Below, in pieces: positions 24,919 to 31,209 of a stretch of 44,865 nt of DNA. Origin of the DNA: Paenibacillus whitsoniae (GTDB lineage Bacteria > Bacillota > Bacilli > Paenibacillales > NBRC-103111); assembly GCF_003955665.1 (NCBI RefSeq), contig NZ_RXHU01000107.1, forward strand, positions 1 to 44,865, given 5' to 3'. Below the pieces are notes generated by a model. The model worked only from the letters and a program-made list of their open reading frames with translations, was not told where the DNA came from and did no database searches. The translations under genes and the position numbers were made by a program. Each line of letters begins with the position of its first letter. Position 1 is the stretch's first letter.

Positions 24919-25332
24919 TTAGTGAGGGGAAACGGACGTTCTAGCTTTGAACAGCGTTTCAGCTTTTTGCGGATCGGTCATTAAAAGCTTTCTGTATGCA
25001 ATCATCCATTCCAACGTCTCGAGAACTTGGTCATATTCGGCTTTCTTCTGCTCAATCTCAGCTTTCTTTTGCTCGATCCAGTCAATGATCTGTTGGTGAG
25101 TTTTCGTGTTGGTATCGTGATCCTGAAAAATCTCTTTTAACTCGGCCAGCGAGCACCCCAGGCCTTGAAACTTCTTGATCATTTGCAGGCGCTCTACAGC
25201 CTCGTCTGAGTAATTGCGGTAGTTATTTTTCTCCCGCTGCACATGGCGACTGTCGAAGAGGCCCTCCTTTTCATAAAAACGGATCGTATGAACGGATAAT
25301 CCCATTTTTACCGCTAATTCTTGAATTTTCAT
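24919..25332 (-). CDS. MerR-family transcriptional regulator
   Basis: 137 residues. The N-terminal MerR winged helix (MKIQELAVKMGLSVHTIRFYEKEGLF, in part) spans ~1-70, followed by a coiled coil (IEQKKAEIEQKKAEYDQVLETLEWM, ~86-112). The short C-terminus lacks a conserved cysteine pair, so a metal sensor is unlikely. GAGGAG lies 8 nt before the ATG. A divergent promoter with the 19-bp spacer typical of MerR targets starts 23 nt upstream and faces away, so the regulator probably controlled a gene there, of which only a remnant now exists. Confidence 0.9.
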   Translation of the reverse strand: MKIQELAVKMGLSVHTIRFYEKEGLFDSRHVQREKNNYRNYSDEAVERLQMIKKFQGLGCSLAELKEIFQDHDTNTKTHQQIIDWIEQKKAEIEQKKAEYDQVLETLEWMIAYRKLLMTDPQKAETLFKARTSVSPH

Positions 25333-25354
25333 CTCGATTTCTCCTCGGAATGGC

Positions 25355-25385
25355 TTGCTTTAGAGTTCACTCTATAGTTTATGCT
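25355..25385 (+). promoter_or_regulatory. MerR-type promoter: -35, 19-bp spacer with dyad operator, -10
   Basis: TTGCTT (25355-25360) and TATGCT (25380-25385) are separated by exactly 19 bp, and the spacer begins with the palindrome TAGAGTTCACTCTA (25361-25374). Over-long spacers with a central dyad are the hallmark of promoters activated by MerR proteins, and the divergent gene encodes one. Confidence 0.85.
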
Positions 25386-25431
25386 GTAATTGTTCGATTC
25401 ATCAACCACAATTGTGTGGGAACACTTTTTA

Positions 25432-25592
25432 GGAGTGGAGTGAGCCGTGCTCGAAGGAACAGTTTTTTAGGCGTCCTGGCTGCACTTGATATTCCTAGGT
25501 CGAGTGTACAGACGCAGGATCTGCTGGGCTGGCGGCCTGTACAGCTTGGTCTGCTTGAAGTCCTTGAACTAGAACAATACTTCAAAAAATAA
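25432..25592 (+). pseudogene. C-terminal remnant of an NAD(P)-binding (SDR/NmrA-like) oxidoreductase
   Basis: The frame encodes LDIPRSSVQTQDLLGWRPVQLGLLEVLELEQYFKK and a stop. This resembles the C-terminal end of atypical SDR/NAD(P)H-binding proteins of Bacillales, which finish with a similar SS.LTQELLGW.P...L..DL..GHYF pattern. No Rossmann N-terminus exists upstream, only ~50 nt from the MerR-type promoter, so the gene seems to have lost its first ~240 codons. The match is from memory of the family's C-terminus and should be checked. Confidence 0.6.
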
Positions 25593-25620
25593 TAGACTTT
25601 GCCTTGGTTGGGGCACCTGG

Positions 25621-25658
25621 AAAGAGCACTTCTTTTTAAAAAGAAATGCTCTTTTTTG
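25621..25658 (+). terminator. Rho-independent terminator after the oxidoreductase remnant
   Basis: AAAGAGCACTTCTTTTT and AAAAAGAAATGCTCTTTTTT pair almost fully and end in a T-run. Confidence 0.88.
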
Positions 25659-25763
25659 TTGGATATAACAATAATAATATTGTTTATAACAACATAAATT
25701 TATTGTAAAACGATAAATCATGTGATAAGATCATGCTGTCAATTAATAAGTGAGGTGATTCTA

Positions 25764-26231
25764 TTGAATGTTAGACGAGGTTCAACCACGTTCTTAAAGG
25801 TCATTATTTTTCTGGCAGGAATTGCAGTGCTTGCTTTGTGTATCTGCCTGCCTGGGATAGCCGTTAAAGATGCAAAGGTACATCCAGAGACGGCTTACTT
25901 CCTAATCCCTTTTTTAATATGTTCATACGGATTCTGTATTGCGGTTTCTGTTGCGTTGTATCAAGCCTATAAACTGTTAACCTACATCGAAAAAAACAAT
26001 GCTTTATCTGAGCTATCCCTTAAATCCTTGCAGATTATAAAGAAATGTGCTTTTGCAGTTATTATTCTCATTTTGATAGCCATAGTAGGTTTAAGGGTGC
26101 TTGCTTCAGTTACAGACAGTGATGATGCAGCCGGTCCTACCTCATTATGTCTAATGGGGATTTTAGCAACAAGTATCATCGCAGCCACTGTGGACGCGCT
26201 GCAAAAGCCATTAAAAAAAGCTCCGATCTAA
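25764..26231 (+). CDS. DUF2975-like small membrane protein
   Basis: About 155 residues with four predicted membrane helices (within ~10-35, 48-72, 98-122, 128-150). The TTG at 25764 is preferred: GAGGTGA stands 5 nt upstream, whereas the earlier ATG at 25722 has no binding site and would add a poor N-terminus. The layout (FLKVIIFLAGIAVLALCICLPGI ... YQAYKLLTYIEKNNALSELSLKSLQIIKKCAFAVI) fits the DUF2975 family. Its members usually lie next to a small Xre-type regulator (YozG-like), but no such gene is seen here. Function unknown. Confidence 0.78.
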   Translation: MNVRRGSTTFLKVIIFLAGIAVLALCICLPGIAVKDAKVHPETAYFLIPFLICSYGFCIAVSVALYQAYKLLTYIEKNNALSELSLKSLQIIKKCAFAVIILILIAIVGLRVLASVTDSDDAAGPTSLCLMGILATSIIAATVDALQKPLKKAPI

Positions 26232-26327
26232 AGTAGAGAAGAGGCTTTCGCTTTCCAGGCATGCGGCCAGCCCAGCTGATGCGGATTTAGCCTGCGCAGG
26301 TGGAAGTCGCGCGTTCATTCATCAAAC

Positions 26328-26360
26328 AAGCGACAGCCTAAGGCTGCCGCTATTTCTATT
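26328..26360 (+). terminator. Probable terminator after DUF2975-like gene
   Basis: AGCGACAGCC-TAA-GGCTGCCGCT stem with one mismatch, then ATTTCTATTTT. It lies about 100 nt after the stop codon. Confidence 0.65.
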
Positions 26361-26472
26361 TTCAAGCCAACCTAAAAGTTTGGCAGGATTGCGTCCGGTG
26401 CCGATCTTGCTCGGAAGATGGGGAACGAGAAGACGCTATTTTGTTAAAAAGTGCCCATTCCGTTCATCAACC

Positions 26473-26602
26473 GGAACGACAAGGCCTTATTTACGCAATT
26501 GTAGGGGAATAACCGGGTTTTGGGCTCAAATAAGGTATCTACGTTCCGCGTTACGTCCAAAACTGCAAGATTCCACCCAAATAACGCACTGACGTTCCGC
26601 TC
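26473..26602. repeat. Non-coding region with three copies of a ~20-bp motif in direct and inverted order
   Basis: GGAACG-N6-CCTTATTT (26473-26492) is the inverse of AAATAAGG-N6-CGTTCC (26528-26547). A third, direct copy AAATAACG-N6-CGTTCC follows at 26579-26598. Shortly after, at ~26670-26704, the simple motif CAACGCCAA/CTACGCCAA recurs several times. The 474-nt stretch 26232-26705 contains no credible gene, so apart from the terminator this repeat cluster is its content. It looks like a dispersed intergenic repeat. Confidence 0.65.
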
Positions 26603-26705
26603 AACTATCTAGTTACAGATAACATTGATTCCACCGGTTCTACCGCACTCCGCTTCTCAACTACGCGCAACAACGCCAAACAACGCCAACTACGCCAACC
26701 ACGCC

Positions 26706-27533
26706 CTACCGCGGACGCAGCTCCCGGAATCCGGTCGGCTTAAACCCCGTATGCTCCTTGAACATCCGCGAAAAATACGACAGTTCCATCCCGAACGACT
26801 CGGCGATTTGCGAGACGCTCAGTTCCGTGGTGAGCAGCAGTTCTTTCGCTTTTTCCGCGCGAAGGTGGTTCATATAGTGAATCGGAGAATACCCGGTGAA
26901 TTGCTTGAAAGCGTTGATAAAATAGTTCGGATGATAGTGCGTAATCTGCGCCAATTCCTCGATCGACACCTGTTCCGACAGGTGGGCAGCCATATAGTCG
27001 AGCACATTGTTCATTTTCTCGAAGGTTGGCGTACCGCCGATGCTCAGCTTCATAGATGGGCTTTGTTCGATATAATCGGCGATCAAATCGAGCAGAGCGG
27101 CATGAAGCCTGAGTTCCGAGGTCATGGCGCTGTCTTTACTCCAACTGATCAAACGTTCAAATTTCTCTTTGAACATTTCGAGCGCGTTCACTTTGATAAA
27201 CGGCGATACATGCAAAATCTGAAAAAGATCCAGATCGCCAATCTTTGCACTGAAATGGCACCAAAATTTACCGAAGGTGTCATCGCTGATCGTACCGTAT
27301 GCCTGATCGCTCCCAGCAGGAAGGAGGTAGAGCTCGCCCGGCTTGGGATAGAAAACTTGCTCGCCTATCCGGACGAATCCCTCGCCTTCCATAATCATAT
27401 ACAGGCGATTGAACGGACATGCGGGGTTTTCGTCGTTCCACGATCGCGAAACTTTGGTGTAAGAGGCGTAGATAACGTCGAGCTTCGCTTGGGCGATATA
27501 TTTTTTCCAGAAAATTTGCTGATAGGCATTCAT
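26706..27533 (-). CDS. AraC-family transcriptional regulator
   Basis: 275 residues. N-terminal cupin-like sensor domain (~20-140; FYPKPGELYLLPAGSDQAYGTI), then two helix-turn-helix motifs of the AraC/XylS type (~175-272): VSIEELAQITHYHPNYFINAFKQFTGYSPIHYMNHLRAEKAKELLL and SVSQIAESFGMELSYFSRMFKEHTGFKP. Such proteins in Paenibacillus commonly sense sugars. Only 16 nt separate it from the tetR gene upstream on the same strand, so the two may be one operon. No sugar gene is adjacent. Confidence 0.9.
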   Translation of the reverse strand: MNAYQQIFWKKYIAQAKLDVIYASYTKVSRSWNDENPACPFNRLYMIMEGEGFVRIGEQVFYPKPGELYLLPAGSDQAYGTISDDTFGKFWCHFSAKIGDLDLFQILHVSPFIKVNALEMFKEKFERLISWSKDSAMTSELRLHAALLDLIADYIEQSPSMKLSIGGTPTFEKMNNVLDYMAAHLSEQVSIEELAQITHYHPNYFINAFKQFTGYSPIHYMNHLRAEKAKELLLTTELSVSQIAESFGMELSYFSRMFKEHTGFKPTGFRELRPR

Positions 27534-27549
27534 ATCCCCAGGCCTCCCC

Positions 27550-28206
27550 TTATAACCCTTTCACAAACAGCCGGCAAATTCCCTCGGTGAAGGAGTCCTT
27601 GGTGTAACCCAGGTTGTTTTTGTGAAACAGATAGGACTCAGGCATAAGAGTAATGAGGATAATATTGGCCGTGAGCGTAACGTCAAGCGGTTCAATGTCA
27701 TCTTGGGCGACCGCTCGCTCGAGCAAAGGCACAAGGATCCGGTGCAGCCGGACAAAAAAAGGCTTTTGCAAAATATTATATTGTCGCTTATCGGCGTGCA
27801 TGGAACTGATCCATGCCAGCAACGAAACGTGCGTGTCGACGAATGCAATGAGATCCCGGATACAGCTCTCCAAGATGGCAAGACCCCGTGCATCAGGCGC
27901 AGGGGAACCGTAGCGCTCTTCCAAAGTGCCTACAAATTGCTGTGTCGTTGACTTGATCAAGTCACTGCAAATATCGCCCATATGTGTGTATCGCCGGTAA
28001 AGCGTCCCCTGACCGACGCCGGATTCTTTGGCAATCTGGTGCATCGTGACAGAATCCACGTCTTGAGTCGTGAGAAGTGTACGCGCGGCGCTCAAAATGC
28101 GCTGTCGGTATTCGTAATCGCGAATTTCCCTGCGGCCTCCGGGGGTAGCAGTCGGTTGGCCCGGTTCAGGTGTAAGTTGTGAGTTTGGATCATCGGGTTG
28201 TTTCAT
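27550..28206 (-). CDS. TetR-family repressor, probable regulator of the adjacent DHA2 exporter
   Basis: 218 residues from the ATG at 28206, which has AGGAGGAG 6 nt upstream; the longer frame to 28308 would run across the operators and is unlikely. A Pro/Gln-rich N-terminal tail (~1-25) precedes the TetR helix-turn-helix (~33-80; YRQRILSAARTLLTTQDVDSVTMHQIAKESGVGQGTLYRRY). A helical ligand domain follows. The divergent neighbour is a multidrug MFS transporter and the shared intergenic region carries two identical palindromes, the usual autoregulated drug-sensing circuit. The inducer is unknown. Confidence 0.92.
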   Translation of the reverse strand: MKQPDDPNSQLTPEPGQPTATPGGRREIRDYEYRQRILSAARTLLTTQDVDSVTMHQIAKESGVGQGTLYRRYTHMGDICSDLIKSTTQQFVGTLEERYGSPAPDARGLAILESCIRDLIAFVDTHVSLLAWISSMHADKRQYNILQKPFFVRLHRILVPLLERAVAQDDIEPLDVTLTANIILITLMPESYLFHKNNLGYTKDSFTEGICRLFVKGL

Positions 28207-28250
28207 ACCTGGCTCCTCCTGATGTGTAAAATCGGCAATAAAAATTTCAT

Positions 28251-28305
28251 TTGACATTGCGGACAATTGTCCCGTATTATGAGTTAGCGGACAATTGTCC
28301 GTAAA
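28251..28305. promoter_or_regulatory. Divergent tetR / MFS promoter region with two identical operators
   Basis: GGACAATTGTCC occurs at 28261-28272 and again at 28289-28300 (extended to CGGACAATTGTCCG), 28 bp apart centre to centre. For the transporter, TTGACA (28251-28256) and TATTAT (28275-28280) have an 18-bp spacer; the first operator lies in the spacer and the second around the start site. On the minus strand TTTACG (28305-28300) and CATAAT (28282-28277) are 17 bp apart and would drive tetR, also under the operators. Confidence 0.9.
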
Positions 28306-28349
28306 CATTGTAACACGAGACGATAGAGATTGTCTAAGGAGGAGTTCGG

Positions 28350-29849
28350 ATGAGTCAAACCGCGGTACCCGGCAGCTCAGAGCCGGAGTTTAAAATTACG
28401 AGCATCATCGTCCCGCTTATAGCCATTATTGTGGGGATTTTCATGGTTATTCTGGATTCGACCGCGATGAACGTTGCGCTATCCAAGCTGGTTGTCGATT
28501 TCAAAACGGATCTGCCGACGATTCAGTGGGCGGTGACGGGGTATATGCTGGCTTCGGCAGCGGTTATTCCGCTCGCGGGTTGGTTATCGGACCGTTTTGG
28601 CGCGAAAAATGTTTTCTTGACCTCGGTGCTGTTGTTCACGCTCGCATCCGCTTTGTGCGCAACGCCAAACAGTGCGGAAATGCTGATTTTCTTCCGGATT
28701 CTGCAAGGTCTCGGCGGTGGCTTTGTCATGCCGGTGGCGATGGCCTATGTGTATCGCTTGAGCCCGCCTAACAAAATCGGGCAGGTCATGGGCATGCTTG
28801 GTGTGCCGATTTTGCTGGCGCCGGCAATCGGCCCGGTGCTGTCCGGCTGGCTGGTTGAATACCATTCCTGGCATTGGATTTTTATTATTAACATCCCTGT
28901 AGGGATTGTCAGTTTTATATTCGGGATGTGGAAGCTGCCATTTACGCCGCGTAAGCCGGTCGCGGGCTTCGACCTTCCGGGGATGATCCTGGGGCCAATC
29001 GCCTTTGCGGCATTGTCTTACGGCATTACCCAAGGTGCGGACAGCTGGACGTCGACAAAAACGTTGACGGGTCTCATCGTTGGCGGACTCGCCTTAATCG
29101 CGTTCGTCATCGTTGAATTACGAGCCAAAATTCCACTTCTGGAGCTGCGCGTGTTCAAATCCGTAGACTTCTCGTTCGGGATCTTCGTTCAATGGGTGGT
29201 GCAATTCAGCCTCTTCGGGGCGATCTTCCTGCTGCCGCAGTTCCTGCAGCAAGCTCGCGGATACGGCGCTTTTGACACGGGACTATCACTTTTCCCGCAG
29301 GCGCTCGCTTCAGCCTTTATGATGCCGATCGGCGGATACTTATACGATAAAATCGGCGTACGCTGGTTGGTCGTTATCGGCCTCAGCTTGGTGTCCGGCG
29401 CGATCTTCCAATATTCGCACGTAAGCGCGACGACGGAAGGTCATGATCTGATTTTACCGTTGATTATGGCGGGTGCAGGCATGGGACTTATGATGATGCC
29501 GATCAACTCGCACTTGATTCAAAAAGCGCCGCAAGACCTCGTCAGCCGCGTCACTTCGCTCACGAGCGCCATGCAGCAAGTTGTAAACTCCTTTGCGGTT
29601 GCGATCGTCGTGACGATTCTTACAGCCAAAGTTACGGCTGAGATCAAAGCGCAGAAGCTGCCAGTAACTTCACCGGCCGAGATGCAGAAAGCGATGCTGA
29701 CTGTCGCGCCGGACGCTTTTGGCCATACGTTCAGCATCATGCTGATCGTGGCGATCTTCGGAGCGGTCCTTGGACTCTTCCTGCGCCGCGGTCGAAAAGC
29801 GAAAACTGAAGAGGTTCGCTCAGACATTGCATTTGAAGGAATGCATTAA
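28350..29849 (+). CDS. DHA2-family multidrug MFS transporter (EmrB/QacA type)
   Basis: 499 residues with 14 predicted membrane helices, the DHA2 number. ATG with AAGGAGGAG 5 nt upstream. Motifs: the first helix ends in the family's LDSTAMNVAL motif, motif A is GWLSDRFGAKNVFL (~75-90), and motif C-like GPVLSGWLVE appears in helix 5 (~164-176). Expected to export toxic cations or antibiotics by proton antiport, similar to LmrB/EmrB. Controlled by the divergent TetR protein. A terminator follows. Confidence 0.92.
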   Translation: MSQTAVPGSSEPEFKITSIIVPLIAIIVGIFMVILDSTAMNVALSKLVVDFKTDLPTIQWAVTGYMLASAAVIPLAGWLSDRFGAKNVFLTSVLLFTLASALCATPNSAEMLIFFRILQGLGGGFVMPVAMAYVYRLSPPNKIGQVMGMLGVPILLAPAIGPVLSGWLVEYHSWHWIFIINIPVGIVSFIFGMWKLPFTPRKPVAGFDLPGMILGPIAFAALSYGITQGADSWTSTKTLTGLIVGGLALIAFVIVELRAKIPLLELRVFKSVDFSFGIFVQWVVQFSLFGAIFLLPQFLQQARGYGAFDTGLSLFPQALASAFMMPIGGYLYDKIGVRWLVVIGLSLVSGAIFQYSHVSATTEGHDLILPLIMAGAGMGLMMMPINSHLIQKAPQDLVSRVTSLTSAMQQVVNSFAVAIVVTILTAKVTAEIKAQKLPVTSPAEMQKAMLTVAPDAFGHTFSIMLIVAIFGAVLGLFLRRGRKAKTEEVRSDIAFEGMH

Positions 29850-29872
29850 TCCAAGCCGCATAAGAATGATCG

Positions 29873-29900
29873 AAAAGCCTCCGGTTAAGGAGGCTTTTTC
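29873..29900 (+). terminator. Rho-independent terminator after MFS gene
   Basis: AAAAGCCTCC / GGAGGCTTTT perfect 10-bp stem with GGTTAA loop and a T-run. Confidence 0.93.
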
Positions 29901-30003
29901 ACTTTTTTGCCGGCATTTTAGCGAGAATCTCTCGCTTTTACCTTCAAGTCCCTATAGGCACATCTCGCGGCGTACAGTATCATGGAAGCTAGGGTGATCA
30001 TAC

Positions 30004-30849
30004 ATGTTCATTGCTCCTATGAAGCCTTACGAAGCGAAAAACAATAAACCTTTTAACAGCAAACATCATATTGCCGAGCAGAAGCTTGATGGCGTTAGAG
30101 TTATCGTGTCCCAAATGGACAGGCTTTATGTTTACACGAAATATCAGGAGCTCATTACGCACAAATTTCCAGAGCTGCTGCAAAGTCCGCTCCCGCAAGG
30201 CACTGTATTGGACGGGGAGCTGATGGTGCTCGACGATCAGGGCAAACCGGATTTCGAGGCGATGACGGCGAGGTATTATTCCCGCAAAAATTTGCGGCCG
30301 GTCGTGTTTTATGCTTTCGATATTTTACGATATAAGGGTATCGATGTGACGCATTTGCCGCTGCTGAAACGGAAACAATACTTGGACGAAGCTTTCACCG
30401 AAACCGCAAACTTCAAAAAAATTCCCATATTCGAAGGTTTGGCAACGAGTTATTTTGAGGAAATGTGCAGGCAGGGGCTAGAAGGTATTGTCATCAAATC
30501 TATCAAAGAAAATTCCATCTACCAACAAGGAAAACGCTCTCAAGTCTGGCAAAAGGTGACGAACTGGACGCATGCGGACGTATATGTCTCCGGGTATCGC
30601 AAAAACAATTTTGCCTTGCTCGCATCGATCGACGGTCCGAACGGGGATAAATTGCCGGTAGGCGTTATTGAACACGGTGTGAAACCGGAGCATCGGCTCG
30701 CAATTGAGCGGGTAAAAGGCAGGCTCGTCTATAAGGAAGACGAACATTTTGCTTATATGGAGCCGGTTATCATGGCCAATATCAAAACGAAAGCATGGAG
30801 CCGAAGCGGCAGGTTGCGCTCACCGGTGTTTCAAACATTTGTCATATAA
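30004..30849 (+). CDS. Small ATP-dependent DNA ligase
   Basis: 281 residues; single-module ligase that joins DNA nicks through an enzyme-AMP intermediate. Motif I is EQKLDGVRV with the AMP-accepting Lys27. Motif III is DGELMVLD (~69-76), motif IV EGIVIKSI (~160-167) and motif V QVWQKVTNW (~181-189). There is no N-terminal DNA-binding domain and only a short OB-like C-terminus, so the size resembles the ligase of the SPbeta phage/YoqV group and the ligase part of LigD. The essential NAD-dependent LigA would be elsewhere. No Ku or LigD polymerase gene adjoins. The next gene is a spore protein on the opposite strand, and a role in spore DNA repair is only a guess. Confidence 0.9.
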   Translation: MFIAPMKPYEAKNNKPFNSKHHIAEQKLDGVRVIVSQMDRLYVYTKYQELITHKFPELLQSPLPQGTVLDGELMVLDDQGKPDFEAMTARYYSRKNLRPVVFYAFDILRYKGIDVTHLPLLKRKQYLDEAFTETANFKKIPIFEGLATSYFEEMCRQGLEGIVIKSIKENSIYQQGKRSQVWQKVTNWTHADVYVSGYRKNNFALLASIDGPNGDKLPVGVIEHGVKPEHRLAIERVKGRLVYKEDEHFAYMEPVIMANIKTKAWSRSGRLRSPVFQTFVI

Positions 30850-30852
30850 AAG

Positions 30853-30897
30853 CAAAAGACTGGCATCTCCTCGTGTGAGGTGAGATCCAGTCTTTTC
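30853..30897. terminator. Bidirectional terminator between ligase and spore protein genes
   Basis: AAAGACTGG-ATCTC arm pairs with GAGAT-CCAGTCTTT, with flanking A- and T-tracts; used by both convergent genes. Confidence 0.88.
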
Positions 30898-30917
30898 TTC
30901 TTATGTAGCCTTCGAGC

Positions 30918-31127
30918 CTAGCGGCGGTAGCCGTTCAATTGCTGTTCGGCGATTTGCACAAGGCGCTTGGTGATTTGACCGCCGATGGAGCCGGTGTCAC
31001 GCGTTGCCATATAACCGTAGTAACCGTCTTGCGGCAGGGCGATACCGAGTTCCTGCGCCACTTCGTACTTCATTTGCTCGAGGGCTGCTCTTGCTTCTTG
31101 CACGACTAATTGTTTGTTTCTAGCCAT
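30918..31127 (-). CDS. Alpha/beta-type small acid-soluble spore protein
   Basis: 69 residues, usual SASP length. It has the family's conserved EARAALEQMKYEVAQELGI segment, which includes the GPR protease site region, and the second block GGYYGYMATR-type (GYYGYMATRDTGSIGGQITKRLV). AAGGAGTGAT precedes the ATG. These proteins coat DNA in the forespore and protect it from UV, and are degraded at germination. A sigma-G promoter was looked for in the 82 nt upstream and not found with confidence. Confidence 0.95.
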   Translation of the reverse strand: MARNKQLVVQEARAALEQMKYEVAQELGIALPQDGYYGYMATRDTGSIGGQITKRLVQIAEQQLNGYRR

Positions 31128-31209
31128 GAGTTATCACTCCTTAAGGAAGGGTATGGGAGTAGTTTGCGGAGGTATTGGATTATTATGCATGCCCTCCCAA
31201 AAAATTTTC

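Noticed and set aside
25350..25431. N-terminal part of the open frame beginning at 25350
   Set aside because: It runs through the MerR promoter and operator, so it cannot be the start of a protein; only the later part shows similarity to a family.
26625..27590. Plus-strand open frame of 321 codons over the AraC gene
   Set aside because: Fully antisense to a clear AraC regulator; no promoter or binding site.
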